Shown: positions 18,767 to 28,936 of the stretch, one piece after another
How the letters are laid out: each line of letters begins with the position of its first letter
Numbering within the stretch: position 1 is the stretch's first letter
Assembly: GCA_903871875.1 (NCBI GenBank)
Contig: CAIQIR010000107.1
Span: forward strand, 62,001 to 126,000
Origin: an uncultured Schlesneria sp.
Lineage (GTDB): Bacteria > Planctomycetota > Planctomycetia > Planctomycetales > Planctomycetaceae
DNA: 64,000 nt
Direction: 5' to 3'
Translations under genes and position numbers: made by a program
Notes under the pieces: model-generated
The model's input: the letters and a program-made list of their open reading frames with translations, nothing else
Told to the model about the DNA's origin: nothing
Databases searched by the model: none

Positions 18767-18809
18767 GTTCGCTTCCGAGGATGATTTTCAAAACAGCAGT
18801 GGCCAACGA

Positions 18810-20030
18810 TCACACGTCGAGCAGCAGGCGAACCGGATTTTCAATGCAGTCCTTAATTCGCTTCAGGAACGAAACGGCTTCACGACCGTCCACGATCCGG
18901 TGATCGTAAGTCAGCGCTAAATACATCATCGGGCGAATGACAACCTGGCCGTCTCGAGCAACCGGGCGGTCCTGAATGGCATGCATTCCCAAGACCCCGC
19001 TTTGAGGCGGATTCACAATCGGAGTCGACAATAACGACCCATAGACACCGCCATTGGTAATGGTAAATGTGCCTCCGGACAATTCTTGCGGACTGAGAGT
19101 ATTATCTTTGACTTTGTTGGCAAACACGCCAATCGCCTGTTCGATTTGAGCAAATCCCATCCGTTCGGCATTCCGCAGAACGGGCACTATCAAGCCCTTA
19201 CCGCCACCGATGGCGATACCGATATCAAAATAGTTGTGATAGACGATTTCGGTTCCCTGGATCTCGGCGTTGATGGCCGGGAACGTCTGCAAGGCGTCAA
19301 TTGCGGCCTTCACGAAAAATGACATGAAACCCAGCTTGATTCCATAACGCTGCGTGAACGCATCTTGATGTTGTTTTCGCAGATCCATAATTGCCGTCAT
19401 GTCGACTTCGTTGAACGTTGTCAGCAAGGCCGCCGTACTTTGAGCTTCGACGAGACGTGCGGCAATTCGCTTTCGAATCGGACTCATCATCTGTCGCTTT
19501 TCGGAGCGTTCACCTGACACGATCGTGCGAACAGAATCGACGACTGGCGCTGTCGGAACCGGCTTTGCCACGGTCGTCGGCGCAACGGGCGCGGTTGAAG
19601 CAGCAACCTGGCGTTGAACGTCTTCTTTAAGCAATCGACCTCCCGGTCCCGTGGCAGTCACTTGCGAAGACTTCAGCCCGTTTTCAGACAAAGCCGCTGC
19701 CGCTGCAGGCATCACGCGTGTCTCAGCAGTCGTAGCGGATTTGGCTGGCGGAGCGGCTGGCGAGGCTGCTGGGGTTTCGACTGTGGCTGTTTCGTCGATC
19801 AACGCGATGACAGCGGGTAGTTCGATCGTGTCGCCCGCGTTGAACAGCAGTTTGGTGATCACGCCTCCCTTGGGGGCAGGCCATTTCGTTGTCGCCTTGT
19901 CGCTTTCCAGTTCCACAATGTCGGCATCGGCAGCAATCGGCTGACCGACTTGCTTCAACCACTCCACAATCACAACTTCGGAAACGGAGTCGCCAAAATC
20001 ACCCTTCTTAAGCTGTACTTCGACTGTCAT
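18810..20030 (-). CDS. sucB: 2-oxoglutarate dehydrogenase E2, dihydrolipoyl succinyltransferase
   Basis: A 406-aa protein forming the core of the 2-oxoglutarate dehydrogenase complex. Domains in order: a lipoyl domain with the modified lysine in [12 protein letters not shown] (Lys45), an Ala/Pro-rich linker, a peripheral-subunit-binding domain around [17 protein letters not shown] to GRLLKEDVQ, and the catalytic domain starting [10 protein letters not shown]. The transferase active-site motif [12 protein letters not shown] is near the C terminus. The Ser-Asp-Lys-Ala lipoyl motif and catalytic-domain features fit SucB rather than pyruvate E2. It sits between sucA and lpd in one transcriptional direction, with a 190-bp gap after sucA. 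Confidence 0.95.
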   Translation of the reverse strand: MTVEVQLKKGDFGDSVSEVVIVEWLKQVGQPIAADADIVELESDKATTKWPAPKGGVITKLLFNAGDTIELPAVIALIDETATVETPAASPAAPPAKSATTAETRVMPAAAAALSENGLKSSQVTATGPGGRLLKEDVQRQVAASTAPVAPTTVAKPVPTAPVVDSVRTIVSGERSEKRQMMSPIRKRIAARLVEAQSTAALLTTFNEVDMTAIMDLRKQHQDAFTQRYGIKLGFMSFFVKAAIDALQTFPAINAEIQGTEIVYHNYFDIGIAIGGGKGLIVPVLRNAERMGFAQIEQAIGVFANKVKDNTLSPQELSGGTFTITNGGVYGSLLSTPIVNPPQSGVLGMHAIQDRPVARDGQVVIRPMMYLALTYDHRIVDGREAVSFLKRIKDCIENPVRLLLDV

Positions 20031-20220
20031 GAGACTTCGTCATCCTTTGCACTTCAAGTGCGGGGGCTGGGGGCTGTTCTATCTTCTGTCTTTATCACAT
20101 TGATCAACGAATCATTCTCGACCTACGAGAAATCAGCGGCCAAGTTATCAAAACCATCCTGAAATCAACGTCGTCGTCCACTCCCAGAAAGAGTTTCGTT
20201 CCACCATCACGACGGTCCAA

Positions 20221-23136
20221 TCAATGATGGGTTGCGGCTTTCGTGGACTTACCGATCACCTTCGTCAGGATTTCGTCTTGTTCCAGATCATGGCTTTTGT
20301 GTGAGCCGGTGGCAGGACTTGCAGACGCTGGACGACACTCCACCGAGAGCGGATATCGGTCAAAAATGGCATTACCCCATTGCACGCGAAGGAATCGCCA
20401 TGCACCCATATTTTCAGGCTCTTCCTGAGCCCAGATTACTGGTGTTCCTTCCGGGTAGGCCGATAGAGCCACTTCCAGCTCTTGTTCAGGAACGGGATAG
20501 AGTTGCTCCAATCGCAAAATCGCGACGTCGTTGCGTTGCAATTCTTCTCGACGTTCGGCCAGATCGTAGTAGATCTTGCCGGAACAAATGACAATCTGTC
20601 GTACCTGATCGGCTGGTCTGTCCAAGGTGTCCGGTAGAACTCGACGGAACGTTCCCGTCGCCAGATCACTGAAGGAAGAACTCGCTTGACGCAATCGCAA
20701 CAACTGCTTGGGCGTCATCACCACCAGCGGCTTCCGCCACTTTCGCAGAACCTGGCGGCGAAGAACGTGGAAGATTTGAGCCGGGGTTGTCGGGTATACG
20801 ACCTGGATATTGTCTTCGGCAGCCAACTGAAGAAATCGTTCCAGACGCGCACTGGAATGCTCAGGCCCCGCTCCCTCGAAACCATGCGGCAGTAACATGA
20901 CTAGCCCGCTTAACCGGTTCCACTTGTCTTCGGCACTGACGATGAATTGATCGATGATCACCTGGGCAACATTGACAAAGTCGCCGAACTGGGCCTCCCA
21001 GCAAATCAAGCCGTCAGGCGTATCAAGGCTGTAGCCATACTCGTATCCGAGCACGCCGGCCTCGCACAGACAACTATTAAAGATCTCAATCGGGGCCTGG
21101 CTAGGCGCCAAATGAGCGAGCGGCATGTAAGTTGAGCCGTTTTCAACATCGTGAACGACCGCATGGCGATGACCGAACGTACCACGCTCGGCATCCTGTC
21201 CATGCACCCTAACACGATGCCCTTCCAGACTAAGCGTCGCAAATGCCAGTGCTTCACCTGCAGCCCAGTCCAACTGCTGTTTTCCCTGGGCAATTGCCAA
21301 TCGCTTCTGAAGAATTCCCGTAGATCGTTCGTTAACGATCCCAGTATGCGGATGAAAGTCCGAAGGAAGCTCGGTGAGTTTTTCCAAGATCGAAGCGAGC
21401 TTCGCTTCTTCCACACCAGTATCGACATCCGGAATCCCGACCTCGTTGCCGCCCAAGTAACCTCGCCAGATGCCTTGCAGCATGTCCCAGCGATGCTCGT
21501 AGTTTGGACCATTGGCCACTTCGAGTTCCGACTCAAGCTGCTGACGATGAGCGAACTGCAGGCGATTTGCCTCCTCTTCGGAGATATCACCCATCTTCAG
21601 CAACTGATCGAGGTAGCTTTGTCCCACCTTTTTGCGCGATCGAATTTCGCGGTACATCAGTGGCTGTGTAAATGAAGGATCGTCGTTTTCGTTATGTCCA
21701 CGCAGGCGGTAGCAATACATGTCGATGACAACGTCACTGTGGAATTGTTGTCGGAAATCCATCGCCAGTCGCACTACTTGAGCCACGGCCTCAGGATCTT
21801 CTCCATTCACATGGAAAATCGGAATCTGCAGCATCTTGGCCACATCGGTCGCGTACGGTGTCGAGCGAGCCTGTTGTGGTCCCGTTGTGAAACCGATCTG
21901 ATTATTCACCACGACATGAATCGTCCCGCCGATGCGCGTCGCATCGAGGTTATTCATGTTCAACGTTTCCTGAATGATCCCCTCGCCGGCGAACGCGGCA
22001 TCACCATGAATCAACATGCAGACCACTTTTTCGCGGGCTGTGTCACCATGTCGATCCTGCTTCGATCGAACTCGCCCCATAGCGACGGCATTCACGAATT
22101 CCAGGTGGCTCGGGTTAAAACACAGCGACAGGTGCATTTTCCGACCGTCGCCAGAGTGCCAGTCGTTGCTATAGCCGAGGTGATATTTGACGTCGCCACG
22201 ACCGGTATTGAGTTCAGGATCAAGGTCGGCAAACTCGCGGAAAATCGCTCGAGGGGCTTTGCCCATAATGCTGGCCAAAACATTCAAACGACCACGATGG
22301 GCCATACCCAACACGATCTCTTCCACCCCCTGATCGGCGGCCTGATAAATCGCCAGTTCCAGCAGTGGAATCAGTGTCTCGGCACCTTCCAGCGAGAAGC
22401 TTTTAGCCCCTTTGAATTTATTGAGAATGAACTCTTCGAATACGACCGCGTCGCTCAAGCGTTTGAGGATGCGTTTTTGTTCGTCTCGCGTTAGCTGGAT
22501 CCGGTTTTCCGTGGCCTCCATTCGTGTCTGCAACCATTCACGCACTGTCAGATCGTCGATATGCATGAACTGCACGCCGATCGAACGACAATAAGTGTTC
22601 CGCATCCATTGGTTGATTTCACTGACGCTACGAACGTTCTGTCCGCTGGCGGTCAACGTGGAAACCTGCCGTTGCATGTCGGCTTCGGTTAACCCACAAC
22701 TGACCGGATCAAGATCGGCTACTTTCTGACGGGGCTGCCCCAGAGGATCGATATCCGCCACGTAGTGACCCATGACTCGATAGTTTCGAATCAATCGCTC
22801 AACACGTTCCTGCAAGATCGCGTAATCGAGCTGAATCGGGCTGACAACCCCGGCCCCCACCGAACGAGCCCTGAATAGGCTGGGATCGTGAAGTTCACCG
22901 CCAGATTGTTTCTGACTCTCGACAATTTGTCGGAAATAGTCCTGCCATTCGGGTGAGACCGAATCTGGAGAGTTCAGGAAATCCAGGTACAACGATTCAA
23001 CGTATGTCAGACCTGAATCGTGGTGGCTATCTCCACCATCATATTCCGTGAATGAACGGTCACCATTGCGCGAACCGTTTGAACTGGCCAAATTCTTGTT
23101 AGACGAACGAGCCGTAAGCGTATCTGAAGGACTCAT
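20221..23136 (-). CDS. sucA: 2-oxoglutarate dehydrogenase E1
   Basis: A ~971-aa thiamine diphosphate enzyme that decarboxylates 2-oxoglutarate in the TCA cycle. The N-terminal E2-contact segment YVESLYLDFLNSPDSVSPEW is present. It is followed by GMAHRGRLNVLASI, the thiamine diphosphate/Mg motif GDAAFAGEGIIQETLN, and the C-terminal transketolase half with EYGYSLDTPDGLICWEAQFGDF. Length fits family members (~930 aa). The start is uncertain: the frame is open to 23319, but the first ~60 residues look unlike protein; ATG 23136 precedes a Ser/Asn-rich lead-in, and ATG 23178 is another option. None has a strong ribosome-binding site. It is the first gene of the sucA-sucB-lpd-lplA cluster. Confidence 0.94.
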   Translation of the reverse strand: MSPSDTLTARSSNKNLASSNGSRNGDRSFTEYDGGDSHHDSGLTYVESLYLDFLNSPDSVSPEWQDYFRQIVESQKQSGGELHDPSLFRARSVGAGVVSPIQLDYAILQERVERLIRNYRVMGHYVADIDPLGQPRQKVADLDPVSCGLTEADMQRQVSTLTASGQNVRSVSEINQWMRNTYCRSIGVQFMHIDDLTVREWLQTRMEATENRIQLTRDEQKRILKRLSDAVVFEEFILNKFKGAKSFSLEGAETLIPLLELAIYQAADQGVEEIVLGMAHRGRLNVLASIMGKAPRAIFREFADLDPELNTGRGDVKYHLGYSNDWHSGDGRKMHLSLCFNPSHLEFVNAVAMGRVRSKQDRHGDTAREKVVCMLIHGDAAFAGEGIIQETLNMNNLDATRIGGTIHVVVNNQIGFTTGPQQARSTPYATDVAKMLQIPIFHVNGEDPEAVAQVVRLAMDFRQQFHSDVVIDMYCYRLRGHNENDDPSFTQPLMYREIRSRKKVGQSYLDQLLKMGDISEEEANRLQFAHRQQLESELEVANGPNYEHRWDMLQGIWRGYLGGNEVGIPDVDTGVEEAKLASILEKLTELPSDFHPHTGIVNERSTGILQKRLAIAQGKQQLDWAAGEALAFATLSLEGHRVRVHGQDAERGTFGHRHAVVHDVENGSTYMPLAHLAPSQAPIEIFNSCLCEAGVLGYEYGYSLDTPDGLICWEAQFGDFVNVAQVIIDQFIVSAEDKWNRLSGLVMLLPHGFEGAGPEHSSARLERFLQLAAEDNIQVVYPTTPAQIFHVLRRQVLRKWRKPLVVMTPKQLLRLRQASSSFSDLATGTFRRVLPDTLDRPADQVRQIVICSGKIYYDLAERREELQRNDVAILRLEQLYPVPEQELEVALSAYPEGTPVIWAQEEPENMGAWRFLRVQWGNAIFDRYPLSVECRPASASPATGSHKSHDLEQDEILTKVIGKSTKAATHH

Positions 23137-23643
23137 CTTGATCGTTTCTGATCCCGAGTCAGGCGACGGGAATGGCATTTGTCGACCGCTACGAGTCGAC
23201 ACCTCCCCATCGCATGAAATTCCAGTCAAAGGAACCCATGAAGCCACAACCAACACGGCGTCACGAATATTGTACGCAGATTGGTGAGGCAACCAAGGTG
23301 CGATTTCGGACGTCGTCATGGACTTTAGCAGACCGTATCAGGATTGAGGAGATTAGCAAACAGGAAATCTGCGTCGTTTTCCGAGACTATTTTGGAGACA
23401 TCTGGTGAAAGCAAAAAAATGCTGGAAGAACCAATGCCGCGAATTCCTGCGAACAGAGGCGCAACCAACTCCGCCCAACAAAAATGACACAACACACAAT
23501 CACAAAACCACTTGCAACACGCGACAGGCCATCACATAAAGAAATCTAATTTCCCTTGGCGACTGCGAGAGACAACAAAAGCAGCCTCGTTTTACTCTCC
23601 ATTTCCTGCCATAGCGTCACCCATCCGAATCGCCCCGCAATAT
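23137..23643. other. Upstream region of sucA; no gene seen
   Basis: About 500 bp between the sucA start and the stop of the VCBS-repeat gene. The part near sucA may be coding if a more upstream start is used. The rest is A/C-rich with short A-tracts and no clear hairpin or promoter I can defend. The sucA promoter must lie here. Confidence 0.5.
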
Positions 23644-25716
23644 TTAGGGAGCCGGTGCCGAGACACTCAGTGTTTCGCGCGGGTAGTAGTGAATTGTCCC
23701 GTTCTCTTCGGCGACCAGTAGGTCAACCACGCCGCGACCGAGATCAACTGCGGCGGGCGAACAGCTATGGATCCCCAATCCGATCCGAGTCCCTTTGAAC
23801 TCGATCAGACGCACATATTCGAAAACCGGCTTTTCATTGCTGCCAACATTCCGCAACAACAATACAGATGCTTTGTGATCCGGATAAAAACTGCTGGGAT
23901 AATAAGCGGTTTTCGACGCAGGAAACGAAAGCCCCCGCGACGTACCGATCAATAAATCGATCTTGCCGTCGCCGTCCCAATCATGGGCCACCAGCGTCGC
24001 TCGGCCGGTTTGACCTGCGGCTTCGTCGATATTGGCGTTAATCGTCGATCCATCCTGCAATCGCAGCAGTTCACCGCGTTCCACATTTTCATTGTCGATC
24101 CGCCAGAAACACCTCAGCAGGTTCTGCTCATCAACAGCGATCATGCACAAACGGCAACCAGCCCCCCAATCGGTAATCGCCGGCTGACTGCGCCAGGCCA
24201 AGTGCAGCTGCAATGTGTCGCAATACATCAACTTGGGTTCGCTAAAAACAGGCTGGCCATCGGTGGGCAGTTGGAGCAGAACCATGTAGTCCGCCAGGAC
24301 GCTGTTTAGGATCACGTCCAGCCGGCCATCACCATCCCAGTCGTACAAAGTGGGATTGGTGTAACCCCACATCGCTTCGGCTGGCCCTTGGATCGATCCT
24401 CGATAGCCAGCTTTGATATCCAGCGGTCGCCCACCCACCATCACCGCGACGGGATTGTCAAATTCGGGCCGACTGCGTGAACCAATATTCTTCAGAAACA
24501 ACAACTGTCCGGCGTCGTTTCCCGCAATCAGATCTACCAATCCATCTCGATCGACGTCTCCAGCACTGATGGCCGGCAATTCTCCCAATGACAATGGCAA
24601 TCCCTCTGCCATGACGGGGCGTGGCATTTTGTAAATCGGCGACCCGTTCGGCGAAAACTTTCCTGTGAAGCGATAGAACCAGATTCGACCAGAGTCACCC
24701 ACAATCAAATCGGACAACCCAGTTTTGGAGTCGGGGATGGCCTTGACACTGGCATTGATGGCCAGATGCCGCAATCCGACGTGATCTTCATTGTTCACAA
24801 AGAGATTTGGCGCAAGTTTTCCCGTCGATGGATCGATGGTAAAATAGCGCATCATGCCGAGATGCTCGCTGCTGACCAGCGCGAGCGAATGCGCCTTATC
24901 CAAATTGACGACAGTCAGCCCCCAAGCGTCAAACAGGAAGTCTCCAGGCCCTTCAGAAACTCGTGCAGCCAATTCCGTTTTTCGCATCTTCAGCGAGTCG
25001 AAACTGGCGTGGTACAACATCCTTCGATGAATGTTGCCGCGCCAAAAACCGGCTCCGTCAAATGGCATATAGGAAGCATCGTGGTGAGGCGGAAAAGGCG
25101 GCTTAGGCTGATAATCGGGCGGCGGAGCAGGGCGATAGGGCAGTCCATCTGACACACTGAAATACACATGAAGTTTACCTGACTTTTCCAGATAACTCGC
25201 AATCCCGATGCCAATATCGCCCGGCAGATCGATTTCATTCGACACCGCGTGTGACTCAAACGTCAGTGCCTTTCGATCAAACCGGCAGACATTGACCTTT
25301 TTCCCGGCGGCAAATACTCCGAATATCGCTCCGCCAGGCCCCGAAATGATTCCCCCATTCATCGGTTGACCTTTTGTCGTGAGCGGCTCGCCGTACGAGG
25401 GAACTCCGTCATCATCGAGGCCACGAAAAGGAAACAGCCGATCAGGAAAAAGGAACAGGTCATACGGCCCCTTCCCAAAGACATCGGCCGTCCCCATCAC
25501 AATTGGACGATGAGAAAGATTGTCGGTGGCCCGACCAATTTGCGTCAGACGCCGAGATCGGGCGACCGGAATCGACTGCCCCGCCGGAAAGAGCTCGTCT
25601 TCAACACGGGCCACGGAAACGTTCCGGGCATTTGATTGATCCGCCTCCGCTTCGAATCCATTGATTGAATAGAAAACCAGCACGCACAAGATCACAACGG
25701 AAGCAGATCGGCACAT
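23644..25716 (-). CDS. Exported FG-GAP/VCBS repeat protein
   Basis: A 690-aa secreted protein. The signal peptide is CRSASVVILCVLVFYSINGFEAEA. The body carries several FG-GAP/VCBS calcium-binding blades with the D-x-D-x-D-G-x-x-D pattern: DVDRDGLVDLIAG, DWDGDGRLDVILNS and DWDGDGKIDLLIG. These form a beta-propeller like integrin alpha subunits. The start at ATG 25716 was chosen because it begins the signal peptide; the frame runs 45 codons further upstream with Ser/Thr-rich, unlikely sequence. Repeats such as this are common in planctomycete surface proteins, with adhesion or carbohydrate binding suggested. It is a lone gene; the substrate is unknown. Confidence 0.85.
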   Translation of the reverse strand: MCRSASVVILCVLVFYSINGFEAEADQSNARNVSVARVEDELFPAGQSIPVARSRRLTQIGRATDNLSHRPIVMGTADVFGKGPYDLFLFPDRLFPFRGLDDDGVPSYGEPLTTKGQPMNGGIISGPGGAIFGVFAAGKKVNVCRFDRKALTFESHAVSNEIDLPGDIGIGIASYLEKSGKLHVYFSVSDGLPYRPAPPPDYQPKPPFPPHHDASYMPFDGAGFWRGNIHRRMLYHASFDSLKMRKTELAARVSEGPGDFLFDAWGLTVVNLDKAHSLALVSSEHLGMMRYFTIDPSTGKLAPNLFVNNEDHVGLRHLAINASVKAIPDSKTGLSDLIVGDSGRIWFYRFTGKFSPNGSPIYKMPRPVMAEGLPLSLGELPAISAGDVDRDGLVDLIAGNDAGQLLFLKNIGSRSRPEFDNPVAVMVGGRPLDIKAGYRGSIQGPAEAMWGYTNPTLYDWDGDGRLDVILNSVLADYMVLLQLPTDGQPVFSEPKLMYCDTLQLHLAWRSQPAITDWGAGCRLCMIAVDEQNLLRCFWRIDNENVERGELLRLQDGSTINANIDEAAGQTGRATLVAHDWDGDGKIDLLIGTSRGLSFPASKTAYYPSSFYPDHKASVLLLRNVGSNEKPVFEYVRLIEFKGTRIGLGIHSCSPAAVDLGRGVVDLLVAEENGTIHYYPRETLSVSAPAP

Positions 25717-26004
25717 GATTTCGAAACTCGAGCTTGAAGAAGTTGTGGTCACGATTGGTGTAAACTCCCGGAATGAACTCACTGCGAGTGATTGCCACAA
25801 TCTTTGACTAAAGCCAGTCAAGCGGAACGATCGAGAAGGAGACCATTTCAAGGCTGTGAGAACAAAGGCGCCTTATACAAGAAGCGAAGCATTGGGATGC
25901 CAGACACGAGACAAATCAGCGGCGAACTGCGTTTCGCCCTCAAGTTCCAATCCTGAAACTGCGATCAAAAATCGCAGCAACCTTTCCACGGACCAACGAC
26001 ATTT

Positions 26005-26418
26005 TCAGTCTTTGGTTAATTCAAAATTGATCGTATTTTTGCCAGCTTTGACCTCTGCGGTCAGAGTGGTTTCGCTGTTATATTTCTTGGGAATTTTGTC
26101 GACAGCAGACAATGCTTCTGGGCTGGTCTCATCAGGCCAGTACGTTTTAATGACAACCTTATGCTTGCCCAGTCGAGCCCCCAAAACCTTGGGCAAATAC
26201 CCCATCACATAGACACCATTCTTGTCCGTATTTCCCACCGAACTACGGCCCTCTGGGGGAATGAAGTAAACAATACCATCAGTCAATGGCTCACCGTCCA
26301 AAGTGATCTTGCCTGTCACTTGACCCACTTCTGGCTGGCCGGCAGGCCGCCTCTGACATCCGGTAGCCAACAATAGCACGATAATAAACAACGATGCTCC
26401 GCTTCGTCGCGTAGTCAT
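26005..26418 (-). CDS. Small lipoprotein with carboxypeptidase-regulatory-like fold
   Basis: A 137-aa lipoprotein. The signal FIIVLLLATGC ends in a lipobox with Cys ~22 residues in. The mature part has the planctomycete pattern GQVTGKITLDGEPLTDGIVYFIPPEG, then DKNGVYVMGYLPKVLGARLGKHKVVIKT and a closing strand KAGKNTINFELT. This matches a transthyretin/CarboxypepD_reg-like beta-sandwich. It lies downstream of a DUF1559 gene in the same direction, a pairing seen repeatedly in this phylum, though ~490 bp and a hairpin separate them here. The start ATG 26418 begins the signal peptide. Function unknown, probably periplasmic-face. Confidence 0.82.
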   Translation of the reverse strand: MTTRRSGASLFIIVLLLATGCQRRPAGQPEVGQVTGKITLDGEPLTDGIVYFIPPEGRSSVGNTDKNGVYVMGYLPKVLGARLGKHKVVIKTYWPDETSPEALSAVDKIPKKYNSETTLTAEVKAGKNTINFELTKD

Positions 26419-26906
26419 AGAGATATCCAAATCGAAAGATTTTTCCAAAAAAGCAGTCCGCCATTTGATTCACAATCTGTGTGATCAGCATTGCGACGAC
26501 GCCATGCAATACAGATGGCGACAGGAACAAAACATTTACACTCGCACGAACCGCACGCGGGCGCAAAATTTCTGCGTTCTCGAGCTGATGAAAACGGAAA
26601 TCCCAGCAGATTTTCCAAGCCCAGATCCTGACTTGCCAGCCCCAATCAAGCGTCAACGATCAGGGCGAGACTTCAAAGCCCCAAAATACTGAAGATCATA
26701 GACACGCCCAGAAATGAGGAAAGCCGACAATTTGCATTAACTAGGACAGTCGCCCTGAGACGAGCGAGCACCTGCCATGGTTCCCAGCCATAGGCGACTA
26801 GAGAGCCAACAGCCCCGGACCTCTGGAACAGAAATCCGGGGCTGCGGCAAAACGCAAAAAATGTTAAGCAAACAACCGAGCGGCAAAAAGAACGCCCGTT
26901 GTGTTT
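26419..26906. other. 488-bp gap between DUF1559 and lipoprotein genes
   Basis: It contains the DUF1559 terminator hairpin at 26810-26844. The remainder should hold the lipoprotein promoter, but I could not place it. Open frames here are short and look non-coding. Confidence 0.5.
26810..26844 (-). terminator. Terminator hairpin of DUF1559 gene
   Basis: CAGCCCCGGA pairs perfectly with TCCGGGGCTG (10 bp, 15-nt loop), 63 bp after the DUF1559 stop. The tail on the minus strand is only moderately T-rich. Confidence 0.65.
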
Positions 26907-28055
26907 TCAGTTTGAGGGAATCTGCGCTACGACACCGTCGTTAATTGTCCCAAGACTGGTCAGCGTGTTCTCATCCATATTCTGACTGATAAAGACAACG
27001 CTTCCGTCGGCCACAAGGAACTGAACCCCTCCACCTGCATGCTGACTGGCCCAGGCGTTGTAGGATGTTGAGTTAATCTGGAAGGATGATGGAGCCGGAG
27101 GAAGCAACCCAACAGCAGCCGTTTGGCGCTCATCGGGAGCAATCCCGAACCAATTAGCTCCGGCGTAATCAAGAACTCCAACATTGGCGTTGCCGCTCAC
27201 ATAATTGCAGGCGCACCCATTCGGATTCGTCGTGGCGTTGTAAGTATGCTTGTTGTAGGTCTCGCCAATGGCCAGCGTATTGGACGACCCATCCACGATA
27301 TCCTGGATCCGAGTCATATACTGGGTACCGTCACCAAACATCCCCTTCAAGCCCGTGTGTTGCACAGCCGGAAAGGCGTAGCTGGTACCGTTGCCGCTGT
27401 TATCGCCGCCCAGACCATCATTAGTGGTATTCGGCGTCGATATGTCCAAACCGTAATAGTTGATACCGGCGACTGCTCGATAGTTGGACTTTGCATGGAG
27501 TGTCCCAACCATGTCTCCAGGAGTACATGTACTGGAATTCGCAGAAAGCCGGGTGGTAATCAGATCTGGATCAGTCGCACTGGGACACGTATAGGCCCTG
27601 ACAACCGTTCTCTGCAGTGCTGGACTACCAACGGTCGGACTATTCGCGGCCCCCGAAGGCGTATCGCAGACCGTCTGCAGCACCCCCGGTTGAATCTGAT
27701 TGTACAGGTTGCCCTGATCAATGTAGGGCAGCAAATAGGTTCCCCAACCCCAACCTTGTGCTCGTTGCGTCTTGTTATTGATTGTGCTGCAAGTTCCGAG
27801 GTTCGTCGCCGGAAAGCCTAGGTATCCGGGCGGAAAGCATTGGTTCACATCGAGATAGTTATGCATTGCCAAGCCGATCTGCTTCAGATTGTTCTTGCAT
27901 TGCGTCCGGCGGGCCGCTTCGCGAGCCTGCTGAACGGCAGGTAACAGCAATGCGATCAACACCGCAATGACGGTAATCACGACAAGCAGCTCGATCAACG
28001 TGAATCCGCGTTGACGCGACCTGTATCGCAGTGGCTGAATTGAGAGCCGAGACAT
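26907..28055 (-). CDS. DUF1559 pilin-like (type II pseudopilin N terminus) protein
   Basis: A 382-aa protein. The N terminus carries a prepilin-type cleavage/methylation motif: RGFTLIELLVVITVIAVLIA, with Glu5 after the G-F junction. It runs into LLLPAVQQAREAARRTQCKNNLKQIGLAMHNYLD, diagnostic of DUF1559, a family expanded to dozens of copies per planctomycete genome. The C-terminal half has the H-x-G-G-G-V-x-F-L-x-A-D-G-S-V signature (HAGGGVQFLVADGSV). The start ATG 28055 has CCGGAG upstream; a longer frame begins at 28118. The protein is probably processed by a prepilin peptidase and inserted in the inner membrane. Its job is unproven. Confidence 0.95.
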   Translation of the reverse strand: MSRLSIQPLRYRSRQRGFTLIELLVVITVIAVLIALLLPAVQQAREAARRTQCKNNLKQIGLAMHNYLDVNQCFPPGYLGFPATNLGTCSTINNKTQRAQGWGWGTYLLPYIDQGNLYNQIQPGVLQTVCDTPSGAANSPTVGSPALQRTVVRAYTCPSATDPDLITTRLSANSSTCTPGDMVGTLHAKSNYRAVAGINYYGLDISTPNTTNDGLGGDNSGNGTSYAFPAVQHTGLKGMFGDGTQYMTRIQDIVDGSSNTLAIGETYNKHTYNATTNPNGCACNYVSGNANVGVLDYAGANWFGIAPDERQTAAVGLLPPAPSSFQINSTSYNAWASQHAGGGVQFLVADGSVVFISQNMDENTLTSLGTINDGVVAQIPSN

Positions 28056-28936
28056 AGCAGTACTCCGGGGAAAAGGGGGAAACAGAAACGAAACCGCGCC
28101 AAAGAAACGGAGCGACATTCCTCGGACGACAAATTGATAAAAAACAAATTTTGTAAACGCGCGAACTGCGCAACGACATGCACTTCGTCACCCGAAAGCC
28201 AAAGCACTTTCAGCGTGAGGACAATGATGTGAAATCTCTGTGATTTATTTAATGTGTAGGATTCTACCACTCACCGATGAGGTGTCAACGAAAGAGATCG
28301 CCAAATACCGTTCTATGCAGGTGAAATACCTATTTCTCGATATCGGAACGATCAACAATCGGCTCAAAAACAAGTGCAATTTTGAACACCATTCTTGGAA
28401 CTTTGGATACGGTCGGTGGATGAGAAAAGAGCTGAGGATCGCCCGTCAATCGAGAGGAGTACATCCCATCGAGATCGCAACACTCCTGACTCACAGAAAA
28501 AAACGATTCGATGCCTTTTTTTGCTTGGCAACAATCGAGTTCCCCGGCCGGAACCAAAATCTACGTCCCCAAGATTTCGATTGTGGATGCTCCAACGAAA
28601 CCCTCATCAGATCAACTTCGCCATTGCAACGATCGCTTGGAAGTGCGGCGACACGCTGACCAAACGACCCAGCACGGAGATCGGTTACCAATTCGATCTG
28701 AATTGTCGAGAAGGTTCCTTAAATGAGATTGCGCCGACGCAATTGCCCGACACTTCGAGCAAGCACCTAACCAATTCCCGTGGAAAAAAGGGCTGATGAA
28801 GTTGCGGCACGATCGCAAATGAGGACAGCTCGCTGGAGTTGCTGGAATGGCCCGCCAATCTGGGTAGGATAGATCTCCGTTACTTGAATCCCTCCGTCTT
28901 GATGTTGCTCGCGTGATTTGGGAAGGCCGCTGAACG
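28056..28936. other. 881-bp divergent intergenic region; no gene called
   Basis: It lies between the divergent DUF1559 (minus) and zinc-ribbon membrane protein (plus) genes. Short open frames on both strands (up to ~140 codons) overlap each other and lack ribosome-binding sites and recognisable motifs. An AT-rich patch near 28230-28270 is the best candidate for the DUF1559 promoter. No repeats or structured RNA were recognised. Confidence 0.5.

Noticed and set aside
28395-28796. 133-codon frame in the DUF1559 upstream region
   Set aside because: It overlaps other frames on both strands and has no ribosome-binding site.
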